64,000 bases of DNA from Isoetes taiwanensis (lineage: Eukaryota; Streptophyta; Lycopodiopsida; Isoetales; Isoetaceae): assembly GCA_021234155.1 (NCBI GenBank), contig JAJEKV010000023.1, forward strand, positions 8,374,610-8,438,609, given 5' to 3'. Both the position numbers and the translations under genes were made by a program. Below, one piece after another: positions 55,211 through 64,000 of the stretch (positions are counted from its first letter, which is position 1; each line of letters starts with the position of its first letter). Under the pieces are notes generated by a model, which was not told the DNA's origin, ran no database searches, and was given only the letters and a program-made list of their open reading frames with translations.

Positions 55211-55423
55211 TAGTCCCCTGGGATTTCTCTGTTAGATCAAGGGTCCTCACGGAGGGCTGTCTTGCGAGGAGTTCGAACCAGACCCCAAACACCGCCGCCG
55301 CTGCCGGGTGCGATTCGATTTTTCTTTCTTTCGCCGCAATGTGCGTAGAAACTTCACGCCGGAAGAACTTCTTTTCCTGCACGGCGTCTCGCTTGGAGCG
55401 CCATCATCGAAGGGAAGCTGTTC
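55211..55423 (+). other. Element B leader
   Basis: The leader contains GAGGGCTGTCTT and GACCCCAAACAC, matching the leader of remnant A, and a GCCGCCGCTGCCGG-rich patch. No frame was identified. Confidence 0.45.
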
Positions 55424-56960
55424 GTGACATGTATGGATCTGCTTATGACATTGAGGGAGGCCACATTCGGTCTAGGGCTCAGTCGGCGCCACCCACCCCT
55501 CGTGTCATGTCTCGTCCGAATTCCCCACCTCAAGCGTGCAAACATTGCTCACAGCCTTAGTCTCCTCATCACTATCAGGAGCCCTATCCGGCTCCACCTG
55601 CTCAACCTTACTTTCATACCCCAGAACATGCCTTCATCCATCAGTCTTCCGGCCATACGCCTCTGCCTTCACAACCATCATCTCCTACGGGTGGACAGGG
55701 ATATCCACATGTCTCTTTTGCTCCTCCCCAGGAATTTCCCTTCCCTACATTTCCCACCACTCTTCCTGTTTACAACCTTACCGACCTCAAAACCAATGAT
55801 CAAGCACCTCCAGTACCTCCACCTCAGCAACCCCTTCAGAGGGTCTTTCAGGCACCATACCACCTCCAACTCCACCTCAATATCCTCACTATCATGTTCC
55901 TGTCCAGCCCAGCACTTTTACTTCTACCTTTCAAACCCTTAAGCTGACTTATCCTACCTTTGGCAATACGAAAGGCAAACACTTAGACCAAAGTGCTCAG
56001 GCCCACATGGAAGAATTTGAGGCTCTGGCTGTCCTGAATGGTCATGCGCAACCTCAACTGAAATTCCACATCTTTTCCACCACCCTGCGTGGCTCCCCTC
56101 ATCAATGGCTCATGTCCAACAAAAGCCACTGGAAACAAGATTGGTCGGAAATGAGAACTGCTTTTCTTTCTCACTATGGCACCACGGATGATGATCAACT
56201 TCATCTCAAGCAACTCAATGACCTTCAACAAGAGCCCCCGAGTCTGCCGGGATTTTGCGGATCGACTTCACATTCGCTTTCGGCAAACTCAAGGAGTACC
56301 CCACACAGAGCCAGATCTTGGTCTGGTTTCTCCAAGGACTTCCTCCAGCTATCAGACTCATGACTGAATACCTGCGCCCAAAGACTTTGGAGCAGGCTAT
56401 CGATCTTGTCAATCACTCCGTCAATGTTTCCTCCCGTGGCGTGGCTCTTCAGGAGCTCCCTTTCATTCCACCCGTCATGGTTCCCCGGTCTTTGTTCAAC
56501 CTCAACCGCCACTCCCGGTAGCGGTCGGATCACGGTGCCATATCTCGCAAATATCAAGGCCACTTGGCGAATGAGTGCAACTCCACCAATGGCCCGCCTC
56601 ATTGTAAAAGATGCAACATGTGCAATCATGCCACGGAAGAGTGTACTCGCACTCATCCTACACCTTTCCGCAACAAGATGGTTTATCAAGTGCAAACCAC
56701 ACCTCGGCACTAATCACAATATCGGCCACCACCACTGCGGCGCAACCCAATCAACTCTATCAGAAGCGGGAGCAACAACGGGGACCCAACACCGTCCTCC
56801 ATTTGATCCTTCTCAAAGCTTCGGTGTTATCACCGTCAAGAATGGGGTCATACCACCACGGCGTGTCCTCAACTTCCACAAGTTCGGATGCGGCTTCACG
56901 GCACAAATCGGACCACATCGGTCCGCCTCCGCGGCTTACCAACTCACGGATTGCTAATGG
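55424..56960 (+). pseudogene. Element B gag (capsid and zinc knuckle), frameshifted
   Basis: A Pro/Gln-rich N-terminal part (55440-55930) precedes the capsid-like region: KHLDQSAQAHMEEFEALAVL, HQWLMSNKSHWKQDWSEMR, then EYPTQSQILVWFLQGLPPAI and LRPKTLEQAIDLVNHSVNV. A zinc-knuckle region lies at 56560-56660 with HLANEC and CKRCNMCNHATEEC. The first Cys pair of the knuckle is damaged by a probable one-base loss. Frames change at least four times. The protein would package element RNA. Confidence 0.7.
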
Positions 56961-57179
56961 CAAACAAGGCCGCTGGGCCCTGTTCGCCGGAAGCCACCTC
57001 GCGCACCTCGGCAATCACGCTATCAACCAGCTCACGCAAATCAACCTCGGATGGATCAACAAGCACGGGGAAGAAATTTTTCGGGCACTCAATCCTCGGT
57101 TCAGCCATCAAATTGGGTTGGTTTGGTTTCACGCTGAACTGTATGCGTCCGCCCCTTAACCATTATTTCTAATGGCACG

Positions 57180-57851
57180 CAACCTACCTTTGCAGTCGAT
57201 ACCATTCCTCATGATGAAGAAAAAAAGGTTCACTTTGCACCTGATTTGGACAAACTCATGCCGCATGTCATGCCTAAAGTTCGCCAAAGCATTCTGAACC
57301 TCATGCAAGCTGCTGAAGGCCGCACGTTGGCTAATGTTCATGCCACTACTCGAGCTCAACAACGACAAGAAGCACCTTCCACGTCTCTACCTCCACGCTC
57401 TCAGACCTATCCAAATATAGCTGCCGAGGTTGACCTACTCAAAGAAGTTGCTTCTTCCTTACCACGCACTCCAGCACCCGTGGATCCAGCAGATCCTTTT
57501 TCTCATGTGCCTCTGGAACTCCAAGAGGAGCTAGCCAAAATCAAAATTCCTTTAAGTTTGGCCACAATTCTGAAACTATGTCCTGCTCTCAAGGACCAGT
57601 TACCACTCCCGACTGTTTTGGTTGGGGCTGTTGCTACCTCTACTCCCACGGTACATGCCACGGTGGGCAATCAACAAGTCAATCATGTTCAAATTGATGG
57701 AGGTAGCGCGGTCAATCTCATCACGGATAAACTCCGCAAACAAATGGGCATCAAACAACTCTATCGTGCCCCATATGACATCAAATTGGCCAATGGCCAT
57801 ATCCACGAGACCTCAAGCGTCCACGCCTCTTCTTCACATCAACATTGGTGA
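57180..57851 (+). pseudogene. Element B protease region
   Basis: A 201-codon frame (57246-57851) holds the aspartic protease active site HVQIDGGSAVNLI at about 57690-57720. D-G-G-S is typical of plant Athila/Tat-type gypsy proteases. The preceding part (LQEELAKIKIPLSLATILKL) is the usual linker in this lineage. The frame breaks after LANGH. Confidence 0.68.
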
Positions 57852-58619
57852 TCTCGATTCCGTTGGAATTTGGGGTTTGGAAGGCTGGAGAAGATCCGGT
57901 GATTATGAAATGTTGGTGGCCGGACCTTTTCTCCGCCCGGGCCAAGAGTATCCATTCTTGGGGCCGCGGATCGGTTAGTCATCACGGATGGTCACCTCAA
58001 TGCCACCATGGACTTGGAAGCAGGCAAAATCATTTCCGTCGACAATGCTGAACCCTCTCTCCGAACCGATTCGATTCGAGGGCGCCCGGAATATCTATCA
58101 AGTTCGGGCTCCACTGCGAAGTGCGCCTCTGTCATCCTACCCCGAATATCTTTGATCCTTGGGGGCGAAATGACTCTTGATCGGGACCCGGTGTGGCTGC
58201 TTTGCTTGACCCTTACGGCTCCTTGCAATCGAATCCAACGTGTTGATCACTTTTCCGATCTTTGAACCTCCCGCGGCTCCTGCCGATGTACATCTTTGTC
58301 ATGAAGCAACCTACGCTTGATGAAACTTCGGCAACCTCTCTTTTCACCACGCAGAGTGCCACACATCTGTTATGCTTCAACCTCCCGCTCATATTGTCCG
58401 GGACACGGAAGTTATTCCCCATATTCAAACTCGGAAGTCGAGATTGTGGGCGTAGGCAACAATCAGCTGTCCGAATTGCGCAAATCTTCCGACACCCTAT
58501 CGTAGCAGGCGATCCACGCTATTCAAAAAATTCAAACACATTTTTAGCACGGAGCTCTGAGAGATCTTGGGGATCAAAAAAACCTTGGGGAACTCACCAT
58601 TCCTACCAAGCGATGCTGC

Positions 58620-59260
58620 GTCGAAGATAGCAGCGAAGCACCGGCTCAACCCCAATTACCGTGGCGTCAAGGCGGAAATTGACAAACTCCTTCTTTGCGG
58701 GCTTGATCTATGAGGTCAAACATTACGAATGGGTGAGCCCCATTGTCATTGCACTCAAACACAATGGTAAGATCCGGCGTTTGCGTGGACTACGAAAACT
58801 CAATCGAGGCCACGGGCGTGATCATTTTCCACTTCCCTTCACGGACCCAGGTTGGAAGAGGTTCTTTGGACATGAGATGTACTCCTTCATGGATGGTTTT
58901 TCGGCTACAATCGGATCTCAATCAAAGAGTCTGATCAACTCAAGACTACTTTCACCACCCGGTAAGCACTTTTGCCTACAAGGTGGTTCCTTTTGGATTA
59001 TCAAAATCTCCATCCACGTTTCAGCGTATCATGCTCTCGATTTTTCATGATTTTATGAAGGAAAATCCCTTCTTACAAATTTTTCAAGATGACTTCTCGC
59101 CTACGGTTCCATGGCTGACCATTTGGATAAATTGGAACTTCGTCTTTCAGAAATGTGATGAGTCAGGCATTAGTCTCAATCAGGAGAAATGCACCTTTTG
59201 TGTCACCTCGGGTGTTTGTTGGGACCGTTGTCGATAAAAGAAAGGTATCACCACGGATCA
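58620..59260 (+). pseudogene. Element B reverse transcriptase, frameshifted
   Basis: Successive frames carry RLNPNYRGVKAEIDKLL, EWVSPIVIALKHNGKIR, YSFMDGFSA, KVVPFGLSKSPSTFQRIML and LQIFQDDFS. The last contains the F/Y-x-DD active site (about 59080-59096). Order and spacing match Ty3/gypsy reverse transcriptases. At least four shifts make it inactive. Confidence 0.72.
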
Positions 59261-59279
59261 CGCCAAAATCAGTTGTGTG

Positions 59280-59815
59280 CTCAAAGCTCAAGCACCAGCC
59301 AATATCAAGGAGACACGCTCTTTCACGGGTAAGGTCAATTATTACTCCACCTTCATTCACGGACTAGCGACCATTGCAGATCCCATTCATAAACTCACGG
59401 GTGATGAATCCACGGGCTTGGAATTCCCCGGGCGGATCTTTGCTTTCCAACGGTTGAAGCTTTTGCTTTCGGGGCCGGTTCTTGTTCCTCCTCAATGGGA
59501 CAAGCCCTTTCATGTTCATGTCGATGTCTCGGCGTTTGCTATTGGGCTGTTCTTTCTCAAGCCTATGATCGCGCTGCGACAAACCAAATCGATATGCCGG
59601 TAGAAAACTCAATTTCTGCTGGCGCAACTATTACGCCCGCAGAGCGTGAAGCTTTGGGTCTCATTTTCTGTGTCCAACACCTCCGTCATTACCTTTTGGG
59701 CAGTCATATCAAATTCTTTGTTGACCACCAAGCACTCCTTTATTTGATCAACAAATCCGCCCACGGGCGCATTGCTCGTTGGGTCCTTCTTCTCAAAAAT
59801 TTGCCCTTTTGAAAT
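59280..59815 (+). pseudogene. Element B RNase H region
   Basis: RT connection (KETRSFTGKVNYYSTFIHGL) leads to RNase H motifs HVHVDVSAFAIG, AEREALGLIFCVQHLRHYLL and FVDHQALLYLINK. Two frame changes are present between 59560 and 59800. Confidence 0.68.
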
Positions 59816-60119
59816 TGTTCACAAGGGCGGCCAAATCTCATGTTGTCCCGGATTATCTTTCACGCATCCACAGATGATCCCTCCACTGGAGTCTCCGACG
59901 CCTTTCCTGACGCTCAACTCTTTTTAGTCACGGCCACACCACATTGGTTCCATGACTTTCAGCGATTACCTCCTCGCGAGCTCTTCCACCCGGAGGACAT
60001 GGCGCTCTCTCATGCCAAGCGACAATCCCGTCGTCATCAATTTCTCCGCTGACGTCCGTGACTACACCATGGTTGCGGGACATCTTTACAAAAGGGTAAG
60101 GATACCATCCTTCGGACGC

Positions 60120-61220
60120 GTGTTCTACCTCATGAAGTTCGGGTATTGTCAGAAGCTCATCAAGGGCTAGGTGGTGGTCATTTTCATGGTGACACCACGG
60201 CGCGCAAAATCCTTCTTTGGTTATTTTTTGGCCCACGCTCTTCAAAGACGCTCACGCCCACGCCCGCACGTGTGATGCTTGCCAGCGTGTGGGACGGCCC
60301 ACGGCCCGTGACGCTCTTCCCTTGACGCCGGTCGCCACGCCACTTCCCTTCAGCAAATGGGGAATGGATTTTGTGGGACCCATCGATCCTCCTGCGCGGC
60401 ACACCCGTGCCCGCTACATTCTGGTTCTCACTGACTACGCTACTAAATGGGCGGAAGCTTGCGCACTTCCAGACAACACTGCGGCAAGCACAGCCAAGGT
60501 CCTCTATCAACAAATTATCACGCGATTTGGCTGCCCCACGGAGCTGGTCAGTGATCGTGGTGTCCATTTTATCAATCATACCATCAAGGAGCTGACGGAT
60601 TATCTCCTGATACATCATCACAAGAGCACACCTTACTATCCTCAAGGCAATGGTTTGGCAGAAAGCACCAACAAAACTCTGGTCACAATTCTCAAGAAAA
60701 TTTGTGACGCTTCTTCCACCTTGACCGGCAAAACAAGCTTCCCTCTTTGTTCTTTGGGCTTACAATACTTGTTTCAAAATAGCTACAGTCACACTCCCTT
60801 CAAATTGGTTTATGGTCAAAAGCTCTCATGCCGTTTGAATACATCCTTCCAACACCGTTTTCAAGCAGCTCGCCCATAACCCGCTTTCTTTGCACTCAAA
60901 GAGAGGGTCTATCAATTGGAGCAGTTGGATGAACTTGAAGGGATGCTTATATTCGTGTTCTTCATGGACAGCGGTTGCAAAAATCTCTACATGACAAAGC
61001 GTCGAGGAAGACAAAAACATTCAAAGAAGGAGATTTGGTTCTTCTTTATGATTCTCGGTACAAAAATTTTCGGGTAAGCTTAAGTTTTGATGGCTTGGCC
61101 CTTATCAAATTGTTCAAGTGGTTCAACCCGGCGTTTTCGGTGGCTGAGTTAGATGGAACTCCATTACCTACAACGGTTAATGGCTTTTCGCCTCAAAACA
61201 TTTCATACCCCGGCAAGTGA
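60120..61220 (+). pseudogene. Element B integrase
   Basis: A zinc-binding remnant (HFHGDTTARKIL and CDACQRVGRPTARD) precedes a 220-codon frame (60217-60879) holding the DDE core: WGMDFVGPIDPP, ELVSDRGVHFIN and NGLAESTNKTLV, with the expected spacing. A C-terminal piece (60975-61220) contains ASRKTKTFKEGDLVLLYDSR and FKWFNPAFSVAELDG, the non-chromodomain ending seen in the OTA (Ogre/Tat/Athila) branch. The catalytic core is intact, but the ends are frameshifted. Confidence 0.78.
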
Positions 61221-62190
61221 AAATCAACAAGCGGATGCGATTCTGAGACATAAACACAAGCGGATAGTGACTAAACCGGTGGCATATTTATATTATAGGT
61301 GGAATTTTTACAAAATGTGGGCCTGACCCGGCTATTTTCGCTATGGGCGCGCCCTATATACAAAAAGCGGGCTCAGCCCTATCTACTAAGTCCTAAGAAG
61401 AAAAACCCTCTACTCGGGTTGGGCGAGAGGTGATCTGATGAGGATGTGGTAGAGGTTACCTTTCGGGGTCCCAGCGAAGGTGCGAGAACCACCTCCATCC
61501 CGTTGGTATGAGGATCGGGATGTTCAGCCATCCGGAACACCAGCCATCCATTCTCGGGCCACGATTGTGGCGGCGCCCGAAGGTCCGGACAATTCATTTT
61601 GCAAGTAATCCACTCTTGGCGGTTAGTGGGCATCGTGCGGTTCTCGTTCAAACCGGCGGCCATCTTTGGCGCCATCGAATGTCTTTGCTTCACTCCGCGG
61701 TTCGTCTTATATAGCCAACCACGGAACTCCTTGTTGACGTGGCCCAATCAAAAAAAAATGCCAGCGTGTTTGCAATGCAAAATTTGTTTCTAAAAGAGAA
61801 TCTGTTCTCCCGTAGCATATCTAGCCATGGTACCCCCTCGACACATTCGTTTTAATGATATCCCACCGAGTTGCCGGCATTAAATGCCATTGCTTCTTTT
61901 CATACCCGTCACACATTAATATTATTTTGTCACATCGATCATTTTCTCCGTCTCATCTCCACCATTCATTGCTTCTCCCTTGGTTGTTTGGGGACTTAGC
62001 CAAATTTTTGCCTCTCAATCGCCACCTTGGCATCTTTCAACACCTGGCACCATCAACGGTTGTCGTTTCGTCCTCATCATGCCTCTTCGCCTCCATTTGC
62101 GCGACCTAAACCTTTTCGTCCCTCTGCGCCCCGTCCTCCGTTCTTTGCCTTCGTCCTCGCCCTTGAATCTTTGTTCTTTTCCGCAAATCT
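61221..62190 (+). other. Element B region after pol, non-coding
   Basis: About 1 kb after the integrase has no stable frame. It contains TATA-like words (CCCTATATACAAAAAG near 61350 and CTTATATAGCC near 61706) and CG-rich blocks. It may be the spacer before an extra ORF, or hold another insertion. Confidence 0.35.
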
Positions 62191-62196
62191 TTGCCA

Positions 62197-63650
62197 TGGC
62201 TGCACCAAAATTTTCTACACTTCAAACTCTTTGCTCGGGGAACCGGCTCTTTTCGAGTCGTATCTTTCTTGGCGCCCACTTTCCGTGAAGCCCTTGTTGG
62301 CCGAATCGTGAAGTCGCGAGAGCGCCAGAAACTTTCTGAATTCTCTCAAATGGAACTTAGGCTCAGAATCGACCGGTTAAGCGGTTCATCGCTAACATCG
62401 TCAACGGCCCGCATGGATACACCACAATGGTCGATGGCACCACCATTTATTTGACTCAACACCGGTTTTGGAGGTATTCCATATTCCTTTGCAAACCCCT
62501 TGTTTATCTTGGTGCGCCATACGGGATCTAGATGTCAGCGAGTTTGGTGCACCCCTTATCACGCCAATGTGCATCGCCGACAAATATAGACAAACCCCAT
62601 GAAACTTTTTTGTTAAGTTTACGTGGCGAAAGTTCCTTGGGTATTCTATCAAGAACACCCATATCAATAAGCCTTTTTTATAATATTGTGCTCAGCGCTC
62701 GCACTCCAACCACCACATTGATTGGCCCCAATTCTTTGTTCTGAGTCTTCTCCAAGAAGTGGACCGTCTTGAGGGACTGCCACCTCTATTTTGAAGTTTA
62801 CGTGGGAGGCCACCTTCAAGCCATTATCCGTCATTACTTTCCTCCCCACCTCTTCCTTCTCATGATTCCACTCGGCGGTCCCTTCCTCGGACTCACCAAG
62901 TCGGCACTTCATGCCCTTCTTCCTCACGGTCATGTCAAAATTCCGCACTCCCATGTCCTTTGTCTCCTCCTCCTCGCTACAAAATCCAAGCATTCCAGTT
63001 CACACCATGTCTCACAAACATCGCAAACCCACAGACCTTGGCCGGGCTCCACCACCACAGCACCCTCGTCAATTTGTTGTATCGATATCGGCGAGGATGC
63101 TCAATTTCTTTGTTCTAAAGTTACAAGAATCCCAAGAAGCTCTTATGAATGGGGTTCACCACGGCCCTGAGCGGCCTCGGATGAGGTTCACCGTAACCTT
63201 CAAAGCTTTGCAACTGCACAAGTTCAAACTTTGGAAGCCCAACTTCAAAGAAAAGCGCGGGGCTCTCTTTACGGGCCGCATAGATCTCAAAAGTGCAGGA
63301 TCAGACCAGCCTACTGCGGATCAACGGGCTCGGCTTCAATTCGAACTTCGGGGCCTTATTGGAGCAAAACAAGTCCAAAGACACCCTCCTTAGTGACAAG
63401 GAGAAAGATATTGCTAAGCTCGGCGCCTTGTACTCAGAGCTTTGTGAAAATTCGGTGCTCAAGTTCAACACCTTCTGTGGCGTGGCCTTTCAGTTGCCTC
63501 TTTGGCGGCTCAGCTCTCCGCGCTTGAGACTTCTCGGCTCACATCTCTCCAAGATCAACTACGGAGGTTGAAGCAGAAAATTCTTGATGACGCCGGAGAT
63601 TGCCGTGCTTCGACTCAATGCTCTGGGCAATCCTCCTCCACCGGGTTAAC
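62197..63650 (+). pseudogene. Possible extra 3' ORF of element B, frameshifted, coiled coil
   Basis: From MAAPKFSTLQTL (62197) shifted frames read REALVGRIVKSRERQKLSEF and VKRFIANIVNGPHGYTTMVD, a pattern reminiscent of the plant transposon-associated domain found in extra ORFs of Athila-type elements. Further down, SHKHRKPTDLGRAPPPQHPR is followed by helical charged segments: ATAQVQTLEAQLQRKA, EQNKSKDTLLSDKEKDIAKL and LSALETSRLTSLQDQLRRLK, predicting a coiled coil. It sits downstream of pol in the same orientation. Family assignment is tentative. Confidence 0.4.
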
Positions 63651-64000
63651 ACTTCTCGGAAAGGGTCCGTGACCCGATCCATATACGTTAGAAAAGGACC
63701 ACGGGATCCGTGATCTCGAACAACGGCTTCTGACGCGCTATTGGTCTGGCGATGAGGCTCGAACCAAACTAGGCGGCTATATCACCATCGTTAGCAACCT
63801 GTAGGTTGATTTCCAGTTCCTTTCGCTATCACGGATTATGTGGTTGCCGCCGCCACCTCTTTCTTACCGAAGTGGCATGGGGCTGATGGTCCGTGGATAT
63901 TCCGCTGCGCAGACCGCAGATTTTCTTGGATTTGGCTGTGCCCTTTTAGTCTTTGATCTCATTCAACTGCGAAGATCCGATTTCATCACCTTGAGTTGTT
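63651..64000. other. Window end, no gene recognised
   Basis: Composition is like the preceding 3 kb and probably the same element. No 3' LTR start (TGTTAGTCCTG) was seen before the window ends. Confidence 0.4.

Noticed and set aside
62664-62993. Minus-strand charged open frames in the last 3 kb as host genes
   Set aside because: They are antisense to sense-strand retroelement-like pieces and show no motif.

Overview
The window is nuclear DNA of a land plant. The evidence is short GT-AG introns in an intact RING-CH membrane E3 ligase gene, a plant kelch-gene remnant, plant-type L1 LINEs (endonuclease, reverse transcriptase and C-terminal zf-RVT domain), Ty1/copia and Ty3/gypsy elements, and LTR elements primed by initiator tRNA-Met. 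Low gene density and heavy nesting of retroelements point to a large genome. A CR1/L2-like LINE with a microsatellite 3' tail and its apparent SINE partner lean towards a fern, lycophyte or gymnosperm, but that is inference and the species cannot be named from the sequence.

Layout. 0-2.1 kb: a MITE-like element with a tRNA-like core, then a four-copy ~180 bp repeat. 2.3-4 kb: a spliced but frameshifted helical-repeat gene. 4-11 kb: mostly non-coding, with a diverged 0.5-0.6 kb direct repeat. 11.2-12.8 kb: the seven-exon RING-CH gene, the only clearly intact host gene. 14-17.2 kb: an LTR-like repeat (called R1 here), a miniature LTR element (TRIM) and a SINE. 17.5-22.1 kb: L1-like LINE copy 1. 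22.2-22.7 kb: a second TRIM carrying a SINE. 25.9-26.5 kb: kelch pseudogene. 27.7-28.1 kb: a perfect 107 bp inverted repeat. 28.3-28.7 kb: R1 in reverse. 30.3-36 kb: L1-like LINE copy 2 with a SINE in its ORF1. 36.1-38.2 kb: R1 in reverse next to a chromodomain gypsy remnant whose LTR carries a heat-shock-element array. 38.3-47.1 kb: a minus-strand OTA-type gypsy remnant (LTR and gag) interrupted by a nearly complete copia element (39181-45053) with a 5 bp target-site duplication. 47.6-51.2 kb: an inverted L1-like LINE fragment pair and a separate LINE remnant. 52.5-53.4 kb: the C-terminus and 3' end of a CR1/L2-like LINE ending in (ATTCT)20. 54.7-64 kb: a plus-strand, frameshifted gypsy element of the same family as the 38-47 kb remnant, with a possible extra 3' ORF; its 3' LTR is outside the window.

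How the parts relate. Almost everything except the RING-CH gene is mobile DNA at different stages of decay. Three SINE copies end in a shared sequence block plus a simple repeat that resembles the 3' end of the LINE at 53.3 kb, which suggests that LINE's machinery mobilised them. The miniature LTR elements have no coding capacity and would depend on another element's proteins. Nesting gives relative ages: gypsy remnant before copia, LINE copy 2 before its SINE, and TRIM before its SINE.
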